Positions 16,881 to 25,135 of a stretch of DNA of 58,399 nucleotides are shown here, piece by piece. Every line of letters starts with the position of its first letter. Position 1 is the first letter of the stretch. Both the position numbers and the translations under genes were made by a program. The notes beneath the pieces are model-generated. The model saw only the letters and a list, made by a program, of their open reading frames with translations, was not told the DNA's origin and did not search any database. Source of the DNA: Clostridia bacterium (GTDB lineage: Bacteria > Bacillota > Clostridia > Christensenellales > Aristaeellaceae); contig JAFRHH010000049.1 of the NCBI GenBank assembly GCA_017433405.1, positions 1 to 58,399 of the forward strand, in the 5' to 3' direction.

Positions 16881-18503
16881 ATGAAACGGTTCCTGTCTCT
16901 GGTACTGGTACTGGCGCTGGCCCTCACGATGGGCATCTTCTCCGCCTCCGCGGAGAGCGTTGAGGATCCGGGCTTCGTGGACGGCAAGTTCACCGAAACC
17001 CGCCACATCAAGGTGGAAATCTTCAACCGCAACAACGACGGCGGAAGCGATCCCACCAATAACGTCTTTACGGACTACATCAAAGCGGGCATGCTTCAGA
17101 AGTACAACGTGGAAGTCGAGTTCGTCTCCGTCGGCCGCTGGACCGAAGTGGACGACATCAACAACCTGCTGGCCACCGGCGAGGCGCCCGACATCTGCGT
17201 GACCTATTCCTATCCGACGATTCAGACCTTCGCCGACATGGGCGGCATCGTGGATCTGAACCCCTATCTGACCGCCTATAAGGATCAGCTGGGCGACCTG
17301 TGGGCCCTGCTGGAGGACTACAACATCTATTACGATCAGAATCCGGAAACCAAGACCGTGTGGGCGCTGGAAGCCGTGCTGGCGGACCGGGCCCGTCTGA
17401 ACACCTTCATCCGGAAGGACTGGCTGGACAAGCTGGGCCTGGCCCTGCCCACCACCGAGGAAGAGTTCTACAACTGCCTGGTGGCCTTCCGCGACAACGC
17501 CGAGACCCTGCTGGGCGCGGACAAGGACAAGATGGTTCCGTACTCCACCTCCACCGATATCGGCTGGCGGAACGACCTGCTGAGCATCAGCAAGGTTCCG
17601 GAGAATGTGGACGACGCGACCCTGTACGTCTATGGCTATGACGATCGTCATCTGCTGTATCCGAACTACAAGGAAGGCATCCGCGTGCTGAACAAGTGGT
17701 ACAACGAAGGCCTGGTCTGGAAGGATTTCGGCCTCTATACCGACAGCACCGCCGAGGACGACATGATGAAGGCCGGCTATGTGGGCGCCTTCATCCATAA
17801 CTGGGACTATCCTTTCCGCAACAACGACGACTCCATCGAAGCGAACCTGGTTCGGAACGTGGGTCCCGACGCGGCCTTCGTGGCGGTGGACTGCTTCAAG
17901 AACGAGGCGGGCATCACCCGGAAGTTCCTGGCGGACCGGGTTGACCGGAAGGTGTTCTTCCCGGCCACCAACAAGGAACCCCTGGCCTCCCTGCTGTATG
18001 TCAACTTCATCTCCGATCCCGAGACCATCAAGTTCCTGCAGACCGGTAAGGAAGGCGTGAACCATGAGCTCACCGCGGACGGCGCCTACAAGACCCTGGC
18101 GGCCACCGGCGAGTATGTGATGAACTCCGGCATGAACATCGACTACACCATCACCGTCAACGGCCTGTACCTGGGCGAAGCCACCGACGCTTCCCGCGCG
18201 CTGAACTATTCCGCCGTTCCCGCGGAGATCGTGGTGGGCGCGCATGACGCCGCCATCGCCAACGGCCGGACCGCAAAGCACTACAACGTGGGCGACATCA
18301 CGGCTGAGACCGACGTCGGCACCAGCCTGACGGCGAAGAGAGACGCCATGCTGACCCAGGCGGTTTCCGCTTCCGTGGATCAGTTTGACGCGGTCTACGA
18401 CGCCGGCATGGCGGATTACCTGGCCTCCGGCGGACAGGCGATCATCGACGAGCGGGCTGAGAAGCTGCTGGCCGTTTACGGCGAAACGCCCGCCGCGAAG
18501 TAA
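16881..18503 (+). CDS. Extracellular sugar-binding protein of the ABC importer
   Basis: A 540-residue solute-binding protein of the LplA/YtcQ size class. A signal peptide covers residues 1-25 (Lys-Arg, then a hydrophobic LSLVLVLALALTMG, ending SASA). No lipobox Cys is seen, which is unusual for a Gram-positive binding protein unless another anchor exists. The ATG at 16881 is chosen over the ATG at 16875 because AAGGAGG ends at 16873, only 1 nt from the latter. The gene is third in the operon, preceded by a 106-nt spacer with a GC-rich hairpin (GCGGCG/CGCCGC) that might protect the permease mRNA, and followed by a strong terminator. The substrate is probably an oligosaccharide; a link to the GH112 phosphorylase 8 kb away is only a guess. 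Confidence 0.87.
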   Translation: MKRFLSLVLVLALALTMGIFSASAESVEDPGFVDGKFTETRHIKVEIFNRNNDGGSDPTNNVFTDYIKAGMLQKYNVEVEFVSVGRWTEVDDINNLLATGEAPDICVTYSYPTIQTFADMGGIVDLNPYLTAYKDQLGDLWALLEDYNIYYDQNPETKTVWALEAVLADRARLNTFIRKDWLDKLGLALPTTEEEFYNCLVAFRDNAETLLGADKDKMVPYSTSTDIGWRNDLLSISKVPENVDDATLYVYGYDDRHLLYPNYKEGIRVLNKWYNEGLVWKDFGLYTDSTAEDDMMKAGYVGAFIHNWDYPFRNNDDSIEANLVRNVGPDAAFVAVDCFKNEAGITRKFLADRVDRKVFFPATNKEPLASLLYVNFISDPETIKFLQTGKEGVNHELTADGAYKTLAATGEYVMNSGMNIDYTITVNGLYLGEATDASRALNYSAVPAEIVVGAHDAAIANGRTAKHYNVGDITAETDVGTSLTAKRDAMLTQAVSASVDQFDAVYDAGMADYLASGGQAIIDERAEKLLAVYGETPAAK

Positions 18504-18524
18504 TCGATCTGAACGAACCCTGAT

Positions 18525-18552
18525 GGGGGAGAGCCTTCGGCTCTCCCCTTTT
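18525..18552 (+). terminator. Rho-independent terminator of the sugar ABC operon
   Basis: GGGGAGAGCC-TTC-GGCTCTCCCC followed by TTTT, 21 nt after the binding-protein stop. Confidence 0.9.
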
Positions 18553-18566
18553 AAAAACACGTTCTG

Positions 18567-18671
18567 CCAGACAGAGGGGACAGAGGCAGACAGAGGGGAC
18601 ATTTCTTCTGTCCTGACGGACAGGAAGAAGCCGTCCCCCTGACGGACAGGAAGAAGCCGTCCCCCTGTCTG
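18567..18671. repeat. Expanded family A repeat with duplicated arms
   Basis: CAGACAGAGGGGACA occurs twice on the left (18568-18582 and about 18587-18601). GGACAGGAAGAAGCCGTCCC occurs twice on the right (starting 18618 and 18644). Both arms have therefore been extended, keeping an overall inverted-repeat shape. It lies between the sugar operon terminator and the AraC gene. Confidence 0.8.
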
Positions 18672-18719
18672 AGGAGGGCGTGCGGATGAAGCGGTCGCGA
18701 GGCGAGTGGGAGGACGGGA

Positions 18720-19685
18720 ATGATGGACGAGGACAGGACAGGGCTTTCGCAGGGAGAAGAGAACGGGCTGACCGCTCCTTTCGATACGATGGCGGAAAGG
18801 CAGCGGGGGTATGAGGCCCACTACGGGGTGACGGACCGGATGACCGTGACCCACTACCACTGCCACGATTACTATGAAATCTATATCCATCTTCGGGGCG
18901 GGGAGTTCATGGGCGTGGACGACCGGCTCTACCGGCTGATGCCCAATCATCTGTTCATCATTCCGCCCTTTACGATGCACGGGCTGAGCTGCACGGAGGA
19001 GATGCGGGGATACGAGCGGGCCTTCCTGAACATCTCCCCGGAGGTGCTGCAAACCCTGGGCTGCGGCCAGATTGAGCTGGACCGGTTCTTTCAGGCCCAG
19101 GCGGCCAAGGGGCTGAATACCTACCGGCTCAGCGGCGGGGACGCGGAGCAGCTGGTGGGGTGGATCCGGGAACTGAAGGAGCACGCGGGCCGGGAGGACA
19201 CCGAGATCGGCCGCTTTCTGGATTATGCCATGATGGTCAACGTGATGACGCTGGTCTGCCGGACGATGCGGAGCGTGGCGCCGGCGGAGGGGACGGAGGT
19301 CTCGAGCAACGTGGTGCAGCGGGTGCTGACCTATATTAACAGCCACTATACCCAGCCGATCCGGGTCAGCGATCTGGCCAGGCGCTTCAGCGTCAGCGAG
19401 TCCTATCTGAGCCACGAGTTTTCCCGCTTTACCCACCGGAGCATCTATGAATACGTCCTGTACCGCCGGGTGATGCTGGCCCGGAAGCTGATGCTGCAGC
19501 AAACCTCCCTGAACGCCATCGCCTTTCAGTGCGGCTTCAATGACTATTCCAACTTTCTCCGATCCTTCACCAGGATGATGGGGATTTCCCCGAGCCGCTA
19601 CCGGAAGCAGCTGCGGGTTTTCCGGAACGTGGAAGAGCCGCAGCTGGGCGGAAAGGACTGGCCTGCCGTTCACGGAGAAGAATAG
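18720..19685 (+). CDS. AraC-family transcriptional regulator
   Basis: A 321-residue regulator. The N-terminal cupin has THYHCHDYYEIYIHLRGGE and IPPFTMHGL. The C-terminal AraC domain (about 200-300) has RVSDLARRFSVSESYLSHEF and NAIAFQCGFNDYSNFLRSF, ending MMGISPSRYRKQ. GGGAGGA precedes the ATG. It lies just downstream of the sugar importer, in the same direction, so it is the likely regulator of that operon; the direct repeats at 14804-14838 are candidate binding sites. Confidence 0.87.
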   Translation: MMDEDRTGLSQGEENGLTAPFDTMAERQRGYEAHYGVTDRMTVTHYHCHDYYEIYIHLRGGEFMGVDDRLYRLMPNHLFIIPPFTMHGLSCTEEMRGYERAFLNISPEVLQTLGCGQIELDRFFQAQAAKGLNTYRLSGGDAEQLVGWIRELKEHAGREDTEIGRFLDYAMMVNVMTLVCRTMRSVAPAEGTEVSSNVVQRVLTYINSHYTQPIRVSDLARRFSVSESYLSHEFSRFTHRSIYEYVLYRRVMLARKLMLQQTSLNAIAFQCGFNDYSNFLRSFTRMMGISPSRYRKQLRVFRNVEEPQLGGKDWPAVHGEE

Positions 19686-19778
19686 GCCCCGCCGCCGGGG
19701 CGGGCGCCGGCTGCCGGGACGGAAAAAAGAAATTTCGGCGACCGGAGGGGACCGGGCGCCGCCGGAGCGGAAAAGAGC

Positions 19779-19807
19779 TTGCCAGAAGCGGAAGGACGGG
19801 GTATCAT
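19779..19807 (+). promoter_or_regulatory. Sigma-A-type promoter for the secreted-protein pair
   Basis: TTGCCA (19779-19784), 17-nt spacer, TATCAT (19802-19807), about 44 nt upstream of the start at 19851. Confidence 0.6.
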
Positions 19808-19819
19808 TATTAAATGGGC

Positions 19820-19845
19820 GTGAACTGATGTTCAGCGAGGAGAGG
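19820..19845 (+). repeat. Minimal family B end: hairpin 2 plus SD
   Basis: GTGAAC-TGAT-GTTCAG followed by CGAGGAGAGG. The same hairpin-plus-SD arrangement as family B, without the left half, placed at the very 5' end of this transcript and ending about 6 nt before the ATG at 19851. Confidence 0.55.
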
Positions 19846-19850
19846 ATGGC

Positions 19851-20720
19851 ATGAGAGGAATCAGACGGATGATGCTGCTGGTCATGGCGGCGGCGCTGCT
19901 CGCGGCGGGCGCCGGGGCGGAAGGCAACCTGCCCGGAACGGCGGGCGCGCTGCGGGGCTATGACGAGGAGGCGGGATACGTCTATGTGACGCTGGGGCAG
20001 TATCCCCAGACGAAAGAGGGCGGCCTTTTGCCCATCCTCTGGCGGGTGCTGGAGGTGGACGGGGAGAAGGCCTATCTGCTGAGCGAATACATTCTCTTCG
20101 CCCGGTGTATGAACGCCAGCCTGAAGGATTACCGGGACGAGCTGAAGGGGGATTTCGGGAAGACGGAGATGTGTCAGTATCTGAATACCACCTTCGCGCA
20201 GACGGCCTTCACGGAGCAGGAGATGAACATGCTGACGCCGCTGGAGGGGGTGGGAAAGGTTTTTCTTCCCAGCGCCGATGATCTGAAGAAGAAGGAATGG
20301 GGCCTGGGCACCACCCTGGTGGGCTCGGGCAACCTGGAGAAGATCATGGCCAATCCCGGGCTCCGGGCCTGGGGAACGGAGTGGGCTATCGAGAACAACG
20401 GCTTTGATCCGGCGGAATATCCGGACGTTAAGGTCAAATACGAGGGTTCCTCCCGCAAGCCGATGCCCCTCAAGGAGCTGCGGCTGTTTGTATACAGCAA
20501 CGGGAAGGGCGCTCACAGCCCCTACTGGACCCGGGACAGCTCCACGGCGGACGCCCGGCATGCCCGGTGCATCAAGGCGGACGGCAGCATCGGCCATATC
20601 GAGGTCGGAAGGGATAACGAGGGCGCCCGGCCGGGGATCTATCTGCGAAGCGGCGCTTATCAGATTCTCGGCGGCAACGGCACGAAGGAGGATCCCTATC
20701 GGATCGGGGCCGCGCAGTAA
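19851..20720 (+). CDS. Secreted DUF6273-like protein
   Basis: A 289-residue protein with a signal peptide (residues 1-23, cleavage near GAGA-EG). The mature part contains VTLGQYPQTKEGG, PILWRVLEV and LLSEYILFAR, which match the DUF6273 domain found in secreted and cell-surface proteins of gut Firmicutes. The C-terminal segment (RDSSTADARHARCIKADGSI, GIYLRSGAYQI) completes the domain. The function is unknown. It is followed 21 nt later by another secreted protein, probably in the same operon. Confidence 0.75.
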   Translation: MRGIRRMMLLVMAAALLAAGAGAEGNLPGTAGALRGYDEEAGYVYVTLGQYPQTKEGGLLPILWRVLEVDGEKAYLLSEYILFARCMNASLKDYRDELKGDFGKTEMCQYLNTTFAQTAFTEQEMNMLTPLEGVGKVFLPSADDLKKKEWGLGTTLVGSGNLEKIMANPGLRAWGTEWAIENNGFDPAEYPDVKVKYEGSSRKPMPLKELRLFVYSNGKGAHSPYWTRDSSTADARHARCIKADGSIGHIEVGRDNEGARPGIYLRSGAYQILGGNGTKEDPYRIGAAQ

Positions 20721-20741
20721 CAGCGAAAGGAGCGGCGGAGG

Positions 20742-21389
20742 ATGAAGGAATGGCTGCGGAGAATGCGGCGGGCGGCGGGATTCATATCGGCTGCTCTGAT
20801 CATGGCCCTTTCAGTGCTTCCGGCGGGAGAATCCCGGGCGGAGCAGGCTTTCCCGCCTTCGGGAACGGCTGGGGCGGAGCAGGCGGCCGCGGGGACGGCG
20901 TCTGCGAATCCGTCCGGCTCGCTTTCGGGGACGGCCCCGGCGAATCCGTCCGGTTCGCTTTCGGGGACGGTGCCGGCGAATCAGCCGGTTCAGCTGCCGG
21001 GATCGCCCTGGGCGATTTCCCTGCCCGGTGAAATGAAATACAGCGGGCCCCGGGACGGGGACGGAACCTGCGTCTTCGCCTACTGGCTGCAGGGGGAAGC
21101 GGCGGGAAGCGTCCGGATGGAGATCGACTTTTTCATCTATGCCTCGGAGGGCATGAATCTGGCGGCGGCCGCGGAGGCGATGGCGACGGCCGGGATGGAC
21201 GTCGAGCTGCGGGACGTAAACGGGATTGAGATGATCTGCGGCGTCAGCGCGGATCCGGCGGACGGGGCGCCCTGCGTCAGCTACGGGATGCTCAGCGGCG
21301 AGAACATCGTGGAGGTCGTCTTCTGGTGTGCGGATCAGGAGGCGGCGGATCTGAGCAAGATCATCATGGAAACGATTCGCCGGATTTGA
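20742..21389 (+). CDS. Secreted protein of unknown function with a Pro/Ser-rich repeat linker
   Basis: A 215-residue protein. A signal sequence (about 1-32) is followed by a low-complexity linker with two near-identical 12-residue units (NPSGSLSGTAPA, then NPSGSLSGTVPA). A compact domain of about 130 residues begins SPWAISLPGEMKYSG. I recognise no family. The layout suggests a domain displayed on a flexible linker. AAAGGAGCGGCGGAGG precedes the ATG. Confidence 0.65.
   Translation: MKEWLRRMRRAAGFISAALIMALSVLPAGESRAEQAFPPSGTAGAEQAAAGTASANPSGSLSGTAPANPSGSLSGTVPANQPVQLPGSPWAISLPGEMKYSGPRDGDGTCVFAYWLQGEAAGSVRMEIDFFIYASEGMNLAAAAEAMATAGMDVELRDVNGIEMICGVSADPADGAPCVSYGMLSGENIVEVVFWCADQEAADLSKIIMETIRRI
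20904..20987 (+). repeat. 36-nt in-frame tandem repeat
   Basis: Two units of 36 nt, each starting GCGAATCCGTCCGG, and a partial third. They encode the Pro/Ser linker of the secreted protein. Confidence 0.8.
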
Positions 21390-21462
21390 GACAGGCGGAT
21401 CGGGAAGGTCTGCAGCGCGGCGGGGGACGGAACGCAGGAGGAAAGGAAGGATCTGAAGGTTC

Positions 21463-24400
21463 ATGAGCTTTACCCACCTTCATTTACATACGGAATACAG
21501 CCTGCTGGACGGGGCCTGCAGGATTACCTCGCTGGTGCCGCGGCTGAAGGCGCTGGGGATGGACGCCTGCGCGGTAACGGACCACGGGGTGCTCTACGGC
21601 GCCATCGATTTTTATACCGCGATGACGGAGGCGGGGATCAAGCCCATCATCGGGTGCGAGGCCTATGTCTGCCGGAACCGGCTGGACAAGAGCCTGAGCG
21701 GGCGGGAGAACAGCCATCTGATCCTTCTGTGCGAAAACAACACCGGATACCAGAACCTGATGTATCTGATCAGCGAAGGCTTCCTGACGGGCTACTACTA
21801 CAAGCCCCGGATCGACTATGACCTGATCCGGGCGCATCACGAGGGCCTGATCTGCCTGAGCGCCTGCCTGAGCGGGGATCTGCCGAAGCTGCTGCTGAAC
21901 GGCCAGGAGGAGAGCGCCCGGAACTACGTCCGGGAGATGCGGGAGATCTTCGGGGAGGATCATTTTTACATCGAGCTGATGGATCACAACCTGCGGGACG
22001 AGAAGACGGTGCTGCCCCGGCTGATCCGGCTGGCCCGGGAGATGGACGTGCCCCTCGTGGCAACCAACGACTGCCACTATCTCGAGAAGAAGGACGCGGC
22101 GGCCCAGGAAGTGCTCATGTGCATTCAGACCGGCAAGACCCTGGCGGACGACCAGCGGATGCGGATGGATACCGGCGAGCTGTATGTCAAGAGCGAGGAG
22201 GAGATGCGGGCCCTGTTCCGCCAGGTGCCGGACGCCATCGAGAACACGACGAAGATCGCGGAGCGCTGCAATGTGACCTTCGAGTTCGGCGTGACAAGAC
22301 TGCCCCGGTATCCGGTGCCGGAGGGGGAGACGTCCGACAGCATGCTCCGGCGGCTCTGCGCCGAGGGGATGAGGCGGCTGTATCCGGAGGCGGGGCCGGC
22401 GGACGAGCCCTATACCCGCCTCGAATACGAGCTGAGCACCATCGAGCGGATGGGCTACGTGGACTACTTCCTGATCGTCTGGGATTTCATTCATTACGCC
22501 AAATCCCAGGGGATCATGGTCGGGCCGGGGCGCGGCAGCGGCGCCGGGTCGATCGTGGCCTACAGCCTGGGCATTACGATGCTGGATCCGCTGAAATACC
22601 AGCTGCTCTTCGAGCGCTTCCTGAACCCGGAGCGGGTCACCATGCCGGATATCGACGTGGACTTCTGCTACGAGCGGCGGCAGGAGGTCATCGACTATGT
22701 GGCCCGGAAGTACGGGGCGGACCACGTCAGCCAGATCATTACCTTCGGCACCATGGCGGCCCGGGGCGTCATCCGGGACGTGGGGCGGGTGCTGGGCATG
22801 AGCTATCAGGAGACGGACGCGGTGGCCAAGGCGGTGCCGATGGATCTGGGGATGACGCTGGAGAAGGCGCTGAGCCTGAGCCCGATGCTCAAGGAGATGG
22901 TTCAGGAGCAGCCCCGGGTCAGGGAGCTGATCGAGACGGCCATGACCCTCGAAGGGATGCCGCGGCACGCCTCGACCCATGCCGCCGGGGTGCTGATCAC
23001 CGGGAAGCCGGTCATCGAGTATGTCCCGCTGCAGCGGAACGACGAGGTCATTACCACCCAGTATCCCATGGGAACCATCGAGCGCCTGGGACTTCTGAAA
23101 ATGGACTTCCTGGGGCTGCGGACGCTGACGGTGATCCGGGATACCCTCGACATGATGCGGGAAATCGGGGTCGAAATGACGCCGGAGGCCATCCCCCTGG
23201 ACGATCCCAGCGTATACGAGATGATCAGCCGGGGGGATACGGAGGGCGTCTTTCAGATGGAAGGCGCGGGGATGACCGGATTCCTGACGAATATGAAGCC
23301 CGCCTGCTTCGAGGATATTATCGCCGCCATCAGCCTGTACCGGCCGGGCCCGATGGAATCCATTCCCCGCTACATCGCCGGGAAGACGGATCCCTCCAGC
23401 GTCAAATACCGGACGGAGAAGCTTCGGCCGATCCTGGACGTGACCTACGGATGCATGGTATACCAGGAGCAGGTCATGCAGATCGTTCGGGATCTGGCGG
23501 GATACAGCTATGGCCGGAGCGACCTGGTGCGCCGGGCCATGGCGAAGAAAAAGAAGAAGGTCATGGACGAGGAGCGGGAGATCTTTGTCCACGGCATGAC
23601 GGACGCGGAGGGGAAGGTCACGGTGCCCGGCTGCGTTCGCAACGGCGTACCGGAAAAGGTGGCCAACGAGATCTACGACGAGATGATCTCCTTCGCCAGC
23701 TACGCCTTCAATAAATCCCACGCCGCGGCCTACGGGGTGGTCGCCATGCAGACCGCCTGGCTCAAGCGGTACTACCCGGTTCAGTTCATGGCGGCCATGC
23801 TCAACAGCGTCTATGGAAATACCGGCAAGATCGCCGGCTACATTCAGTACTGCCGGAGCCGGGGGATTCCCGTGCTGCCGCCGGACGTGAACCGGAGCCG
23901 ATGGAAGTTTACCGTCAGCAGGGACGGGGAGGGGCGGGACGCCATCCTCTTCGGCCTGGGGGCCATCAAGAGCGTCGGGGAGAACGCCGTCGCCGCCATC
24001 CTGCGGGAGCGGGAGGGGGGCGGCCCCTACCGGGATCTCTTCGACTTCTGCCGGCGGATCGATCCGGCGGAATGCAATAAGCGGGTCACGGAGAGCCTGA
24101 TCCGGGCGGGGGCTTTCGATTCCCTCGGGGCCAACCGGCCCCAGATGCTTGCGGTTTACGAGGCCGCCATGGACGCGAACCAGCAGAGCCGCCGGAAGAA
24201 CGTTGCGGGCCAGGTCAGCCTCTTCGATCTCTTCGACGGGGCGGACGGGGATCCGATGCTGGAAACGCGGCAGACGATGCCGGATATTCCGGACTGCCCG
24301 GTCCGGGTCAAGCTGCAGATGGAAAAGGAGGCCTCCGGGGTCTATATGAGCGGCCATCCCCTGGATGAATACCGGCCGGTGCTGGAAAAGCTGAAGATGA

Positions 24401-25038
24401 ACAGCGCGGACCTGCTCGAGGAGGATGAGCTCGGCGGCGGGGGCCGGGATCTGGACGGCCAGACGGCGGAGCTGGGGGGCATCCTGACGGAAATCAAGGG
24501 GAAGGCAACCCGCAAGGGGGAATACATGGCCTTCGTGACCCTGGAGGATCTTCAGGGCCAGGTCGAATGCCTGGTGTTTCCCCGGATCTTTGAGCGGTAC
24601 CAGTCCCTGCTGACGGAGGACGCGGCGGTCGTGATCAGCGGGCGGATCAGCGTCCGGGAGGAGGAACCCCCGAAGCTGCTGGCGGAAAAGATTACCCGCA
24701 TGGAGGACTGGGAAAAGGAACGGCAGAATGCCCGGACCAGGCCGGCGGCGCCCCGGGCGCGGGAGGCCGGACAGGCGGAGGCGGACGCGAAGGAGGCCCA
24801 GGCCGCCGGGAAAAAGCTGTTTCTCCGGCTGGAGCGGAAGGAGATGGACCGGATCAGCGCCCTGATGGCGTTGGAGGCGGGGCCGGTGCCGGTGTATCTG
24901 CACATTCCCGAGGAGAAGACGACGCTGCTGGCGCCCCGGGAGAACTGGGTCAGCGGCGGCGAAAGCTGCCTGAGCCGGCTGCGGGAGGCCCTGGGAGCGG
25001 AGAATGTCGTTTTGAAGGATAATACGAAGCCGGCCTGA
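21463..25038 (+). CDS. dnaE: DNA polymerase III subunit alpha (DnaE)
   Basis: A 1191-residue replicative polymerase of the DnaE type. The N-terminal PHP domain begins FTHLHLHTEYSLLDGA. The polymerase core has MVGPGRGSGAGSIVAY and the catalytic Asp pair in PDIDVDF (near residue 400), with KMDFLGLRTL further on. A helix-hairpin-helix region follows. A C-terminal OB fold reads LGGILTEIKGKATRKGEY. No 3'-5' exonuclease insert is seen, so it is not PolC. In Firmicutes DnaE normally works beside PolC in primer extension. The length is usual for the family. The frame is intact throughout and no family A or B repeat is inside it. Confidence 0.97.
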   Translation: MSFTHLHLHTEYSLLDGACRITSLVPRLKALGMDACAVTDHGVLYGAIDFYTAMTEAGIKPIIGCEAYVCRNRLDKSLSGRENSHLILLCENNTGYQNLMYLISEGFLTGYYYKPRIDYDLIRAHHEGLICLSACLSGDLPKLLLNGQEESARNYVREMREIFGEDHFYIELMDHNLRDEKTVLPRLIRLAREMDVPLVATNDCHYLEKKDAAAQEVLMCIQTGKTLADDQRMRMDTGELYVKSEEEMRALFRQVPDAIENTTKIAERCNVTFEFGVTRLPRYPVPEGETSDSMLRRLCAEGMRRLYPEAGPADEPYTRLEYELSTIERMGYVDYFLIVWDFIHYAKSQGIMVGPGRGSGAGSIVAYSLGITMLDPLKYQLLFERFLNPERVTMPDIDVDFCYERRQEVIDYVARKYGADHVSQIITFGTMAARGVIRDVGRVLGMSYQETDAVAKAVPMDLGMTLEKALSLSPMLKEMVQEQPRVRELIETAMTLEGMPRHASTHAAGVLITGKPVIEYVPLQRNDEVITTQYPMGTIERLGLLKMDFLGLRTLTVIRDTLDMMREIGVEMTPEAIPLDDPSVYEMISRGDTEGVFQMEGAGMTGFLTNMKPACFEDIIAAISLYRPGPMESIPRYIAGKTDPSSVKYRTEKLRPILDVTYGCMVYQEQVMQIVRDLAGYSYGRSDLVRRAMAKKKKKVMDEEREIFVHGMTDAEGKVTVPGCVRNGVPEKVANEIYDEMISFASYAFNKSHAAAYGVVAMQTAWLKRYYPVQFMAAMLNSVYGNTGKIAGYIQYCRSRGIPVLPPDVNRSRWKFTVSRDGEGRDAILFGLGAIKSVGENAVAAILREREGGGPYRDLFDFCRRIDPAECNKRVTESLIRAGAFDSLGANRPQMLAVYEAAMDANQQSRRKNVAGQVSLFDLFDGADGDPMLETRQTMPDIPDCPVRVKLQMEKEASGVYMSGHPLDEYRPVLEKLKMNSADLLEEDELGGGGRDLDGQTAELGGILTEIKGKATRKGEYMAFVTLEDLQGQVECLVFPRIFERYQSLLTEDAAVVISGRISVREEEPPKLLAEKITRMEDWEKERQNARTRPAAPRAREAGQAEADAKEAQAAGKKLFLRLERKEMDRISALMALEAGPVPVYLHIPEEKTTLLAPRENWVSGGESCLSRLREALGAENVVLKDNTKPA

Positions 25039-25053
25039 GGGGGCGGCAGCCCC

Positions 25054-25113
25054 GGAGACAGGTCCTGTATTCCGGACAGAATGACAGACGTGAACTTACG
25101 TTCACAGAGGAGA
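25054..25113 (+). repeat. Family B repeat with hairpin 1 deleted
   Basis: GGAGACAGGTCCTGT joins directly to TTCCGGACAGAATGACAGA, then GTGAAC-TTAC-GTTCAC and AGAGGAG. Hairpin 1 of the full element is missing, as expected from a fold-back deletion. The copy lies between dnaE and the ABC ATPase gene. Confidence 0.8.
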
Positions 25114-25135
25114 AGCCGGGAGGGGAGGGAAGAGC

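Noticed and set aside
2588-18671. Family A palindromes as Rho-independent terminators
   Set aside because: No U-run follows on either strand, and one copy lies in a coding region. Real terminators nearby (18525, 43783) look different.
19686-19720. GCCCCG/CGGGGC fold-back after the AraC gene as a terminator
   Set aside because: The stem is short and no T-run follows.
16764-20597. A 1277-codon open frame on the minus strand
   Set aside because: It runs antisense to the sugar importer, AraC and secreted-protein genes, which have clear families, starts and SDs. High GC makes long antisense frames common here, and the translation resembles nothing.
21484-24903. A 1139-codon minus-strand frame opposite dnaE
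   Set aside because: Mirror of a conserved polymerase gene; composition is rich in Arg, His, Pro and Gly with no domain.
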